From positions 1,240,001 to 1,304,000 of the forward strand of contig NZ_CP007588.1 of the NCBI RefSeq assembly GCF_000732905.1: 64,000 nucleotides of DNA. The letters run 5' to 3'. Position numbers and translations under genes: made by a program. The DNA comes from Weissella tructae. Its GTDB lineage: Bacteria; Bacillota; Bacilli; Lactobacillales; Lactobacillaceae. The notes under the pieces were generated by a model, which had not been told where the DNA came from, made no database searches, and worked only from the letters and a program-made list of their open reading frames with translations. This document shows, one piece after another, positions 62,295 to 64,000 of this stretch (within the stretch, counting starts at the first letter, position 1; the number at the start of each line of letters is the position of its first letter).

Positions 62295-62522
62295 ATGGAA
62301 TGGCGTATTTTAGCTAAAACACTCTTACCACAATGGTTATCGTTATGGCTTATTCAACGTTTGACGTTGGGTGTACAAGACAAAATCATGTTTTACATCG
62401 TCGTTGGGTTGATTTCAACTACGACACTTACATTAGTAATTCATTACATGTCATACAAAGCACGCCATACTGAGGCTCACCAACATTCTAAATTAGAACA
62501 CTGTTCCTGTTTTGCGGATTAG
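62295..62522 (+). CDS. Small membrane protein, immunity-like (paralogue of the 34.0-kb gene)
   Basis: The 75-residue protein has two hydrophobic stretches (about 5-24 and 31-52) and a His-rich tail with C-S-C (HQHSKLEHCSCFAD). AAAGGAG precedes the ATG. Lys8-Thr9 and Ile20-Gln21 and the overall layout match the orphan protein at 34040, which has the same promoter type. An immunity-like role is inferred. Confidence 0.6.
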   Translation: MEWRILAKTLLPQWLSLWLIQRLTLGVQDKIMFYIVVGLISTTTLTLVIHYMSYKARHTEAHQHSKLEHCSCFAD

Positions 62523-62542
62523 CATAGAAAGGTGTCCATACA

Positions 62543-62761
62543 ATGAAAAATCCATTAATTTGGCCTGCCGCTAAATTAGCATTTAATAATACCTCAATCG
62601 CTTTAGGCTGGTCATTCTTAATATTTCTCGTAGCATCACTATTTTTTCCAAATGTCATGATGATGGTTCAAAAATCTAATGTGTTTTTGATAATATTCTT
62701 CATTGCCTCTTTTACAGGTGATTTTTCTCGCGCCTATCGTAAAGCAAAAAACGAAGCATAG
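62543..62761 (+). CDS. Small two-helix membrane protein
   Basis: The 72-residue protein has helices at about 16-35 and 44-60 and a basic tail (SRAYRKAKNEA). Its N-terminus (IW.A..LAF..T....GW) matches that of the next gene at the same positions, so the two are tandem duplicates. GAAAGG precedes the ATG. Confidence 0.6.
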   Translation: MKNPLIWPAAKLAFNNTSIALGWSFLIFLVASLFFPNVMMMVQKSNVFLIIFFIASFTGDFSRAYRKAKNEA

Positions 62762-62769
62762 AGGTGCCA

Positions 62770-62994
62770 ATGTCTAAACATTCCATATGGTCAGCCTGCA
62801 CATTAGCATTTTGGCAAACTATTCTTAGTATCGGCTGGCTAATTTCATTAGCTTTAGCTATCTCGTTAGCACGTGGTAATTCAATTGGTTACTTCATCAA
62901 TGATTATGGAAAACTTTTTCTATACATTGAAATCGGTCTCTTTATCATTGCGTCGACCTATAATTATCAGTTTTCGAAACAAAATCATACTTAA
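62770..62994 (+). CDS. Small two-helix membrane protein, paralogue of the preceding gene
   Basis: ATG 62770 follows GAGGTG. The 74-residue protein has helices at about 17-35 and 49-64. It shares the IW.A..LAF..T....GW N-terminal pattern with its neighbour. It is the last gene of the cluster, with a terminator 20 bp downstream. Confidence 0.6.
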   Translation: MSKHSIWSACTLAFWQTILSIGWLISLALAISLARGNSIGYFINDYGKLFLYIEIGLFIIASTYNYQFSKQNHT

Positions 62995-63013
62995 AAAAAT
63001 TCTTTTATACCCA

Positions 63014-63050
63014 AAACACGTATCCATTGTCGCGATACGTGTTTTTATTT
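63014..63050 (+). terminator. Terminator of the small-protein cluster
   Basis: An 11-bp perfect stem (63014-63024 with 63034-63044) with a 9-nt loop is followed by TTATTT. Confidence 0.82.
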
Positions 63051-63085
63051 ATCCATTGATATATTGATGTCCTATCAGGTTATTA

Positions 63086-63114
63086 TTGAGCCACCTTGCA
63101 AGAACGCCTATAAT
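63086..63114 (+). promoter_or_regulatory. Promoter of the epimerase gene
   Basis: TTGAGC (63086-63091) and TATAAT (63109-63114) are 17 bp apart. Confidence 0.72.
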
Positions 63115-63145
63115 AGAAATAATGAACATATCAAAGGAGCTTATC

Positions 63146-63805
63146 ATGGTCGAAGCAATCACAGCACAAGAGATGCAACTATTAGAACGTTACACAATCG
63201 ATGAAATTGGGGTCTCACCATTAGTCTTAATGGAACGTACCGCTATGTCAGTCATCGAAGTCTTAGGTGCGGGTGATTTTGACCTGAGCAATGTCCTTGT
63301 TCTATGTGGACTAGGAAATAACGGTGGCGATGGAATTGCCATTGCACGTCTTCTAATTCAAAAAGGCATTAATGTTGATTTGTTAATCCTTGGTGACGAA
63401 AAGCGTGCTTCACCACGTACACTAAATCAACTAAACATCGCACGTAACTATGGTATTGAAGTAAAGCAACGCGCTAGCGACTTCCGTAGCTACACAGCCA
63501 TCGTAGACGCCTTGTTTGGAATTGGCTTGTCAAAGCCTGTTCCTGCAAAGCTAGGTGATGTGATCAAGCGTATTAACTCAGCTAACGTACCAGTTGTCTC
63601 TGTTGATACACCATCAGGATTAGATGCCACAACTGGAGAAATCTTGGGATCATCAATCCGCGCAGCCGCAACGGTTACGTTTGGTTACGCAAAAACTGGA
63701 CTCCTAAAAAATGAAGGTTTGAAGCGTGCCGGAAACATCTACGTTAAAGATATCGGAGTTTACAAGTACCCTGACTTCGACGCTGAACAAGCTTCAGCAG
63801 AATAG
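63146..63805 (+). CDS. nnrE: NAD(P)H-hydrate epimerase (YjeF N-terminal domain)
   Basis: The start at 63146 follows AAAGGAG; the open frame extends upstream through the promoter and is rejected. The 219-residue protein is a single YjeF-N domain: LLERYTIDEIGVSPLVLMERT near residue 10, CGLGNNGGDGIAIAR near residue 56, DALFGIGL near residue 120 and SVDTPSGLDATTG near residue 150. It interconverts the R and S forms of damaged NAD(P)H. The partner dehydratase domain is not fused. The next gene follows after 8 bp. Confidence 0.9.
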   Translation: MVEAITAQEMQLLERYTIDEIGVSPLVLMERTAMSVIEVLGAGDFDLSNVLVLCGLGNNGGDGIAIARLLIQKGINVDLLILGDEKRASPRTLNQLNIARNYGIEVKQRASDFRSYTAIVDALFGIGLSKPVPAKLGDVIKRINSANVPVVSVDTPSGLDATTGEILGSSIRAAATVTFGYAKTGLLKNEGLKRAGNIYVKDIGVYKYPDFDAEQASAE

Positions 63806-63813
63806 GAGAATCC

Positions 63814-64000
63814 ATGCAGATTGCACTTATTGGCGCCGGACCGCGCAATCTGATTCTTACCGAGCGTTTGATTACTTATGCAAATCAATCAATTATGCCA
63901 GTAACCATCACCTTGTTCGATCCATTTCCAATTGGAGGCCGCGTTTGGTCCCCTGAACAAAACCCAACATTCATCGCAAATACCATTGCGTCCCACGCAA
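63814..64000 (+). CDS. FAD/NAD(P)-binding protein, partial
   Basis: ATG 63814 follows GGAG, and the frame runs off the right edge. The 62 visible residues start with IALIGAGPRN, a Rossmann GxGPxN dinucleotide motif, and continue with LFDPFPIGGRVWSPEQNPTFIANT. This matches the COG4529-type FAD/NAD(P)-binding proteins. It is probably cotranscribed with the epimerase gene. Confidence 0.75.
   Translation, partial: MQIALIGAGPRNLILTERLITYANQSIMPVTITLFDPFPIGGRVWSPEQNPTFIANTIASHA

Noticed and set aside
1..64000. CRISPR array, insertion sequence or prophage
   Set aside because: No regularly spaced repeats, transposase, integrase or phage structural genes were seen; the repeats present are tRNA copies and operators.

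Overview
The window looks like a chromosomal segment of a heterofermentative lactic acid bacterium of the Weissella/Leuconostoc group. The evidence is a full-length phosphoketolase, a bifunctional AdhE, an arginine deiminase operon in the order arcA-arcB-arcD-arcC, typical Firmicutes promoters (TTGACA-17-TATAAT), strong AAGGAG ribosome sites and moderate-to-low GC. The genus is inferred from gene content; no rRNA is present to confirm it.

Layout. 1-8.2 kb: a heterodimeric ABC exporter, a histidine phosphatase-hflX pair, two identical tRNA-Glu(CTC) genes, a uracil-DNA glycosylase-like gene and a gluconate-type permease under a cre site. 8.3-17.4 kb: exoA, adhE and, divergently, arcABDC. The 488-bp adhE/arcA gap is dense with sites: a Rex- or CRP/FNR-like dyad, two ARG boxes and a cre. 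17.5-26.2 kb: pepO, two small membrane-protein genes, xpk with a divergent-looking but co-directional GntR regulator and matching operators, an HD hydrolase, an HELSH membrane protease and a YbaK-type deacylase. 26.3-27.6 kb: a small cassette of one secreted protein of unknown family and two paralogous small membrane proteins. 27.6-33.5 kb: an ABC-F protein, an adcRABC-like zinc operon with a double zinc-regulator box, sprT and a DUF975 gene. 33.5-34.6 kb: two copies of a tRNA-Tyr/tRNA-Gln pair with a single small membrane-protein gene between them. 34.6-48.2 kb: metallophosphoesterase, dtpT, DUF975, a two-component system, the conserved rsmG-parA-parB-DUF951-ychF-DUF1129 block, a cysteine-free mutY and a second two-component system. 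48.3-58.5 kb: menE, menB, menI, a nicotinamidase-like hydrolase, a PC4-like protein, asparaginase, an amino-acid permease, a frameshifted polytopic membrane-protein gene and a quinone oxidoreductase. 58.5-64 kb: an AT-rich membrane-anchored PUA-like protein, an aquaporin, a membrane-tethered XRE regulator divergent from a five-gene small-protein cluster, an NAD(P)HX epimerase and the start of an FAD/NAD(P)-binding protein.

Most interesting signal. The promoter of the five-gene cluster at 61.2 kb and the promoter of the orphan gene at 34.0 kb, 27 kb apart, share one architecture: two ATGTAAAG boxes exactly 22 bp apart, a CCCCRT at the -35 position and a TAYAGT -10 exactly 40 bp from the second box. 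The orphan gene product resembles the third protein of the cluster. This looks like a dispersed, co-regulated small-membrane-protein (immunity-like) regulon, probably linked to a bacteriocin-like peptide. Function is inference. A third cassette (26.4 kb) encodes a protein with a similar N-terminal stretch to the 194-residue protein of the cluster.

Central metabolism fits together: phosphoketolase makes acetyl phosphate and glyceraldehyde 3-phosphate, AdhE turns acetyl-CoA into ethanol to recycle NADH, and the arc operon yields ATP and ammonia from arginine when sugar is short, consistent with its cre site.
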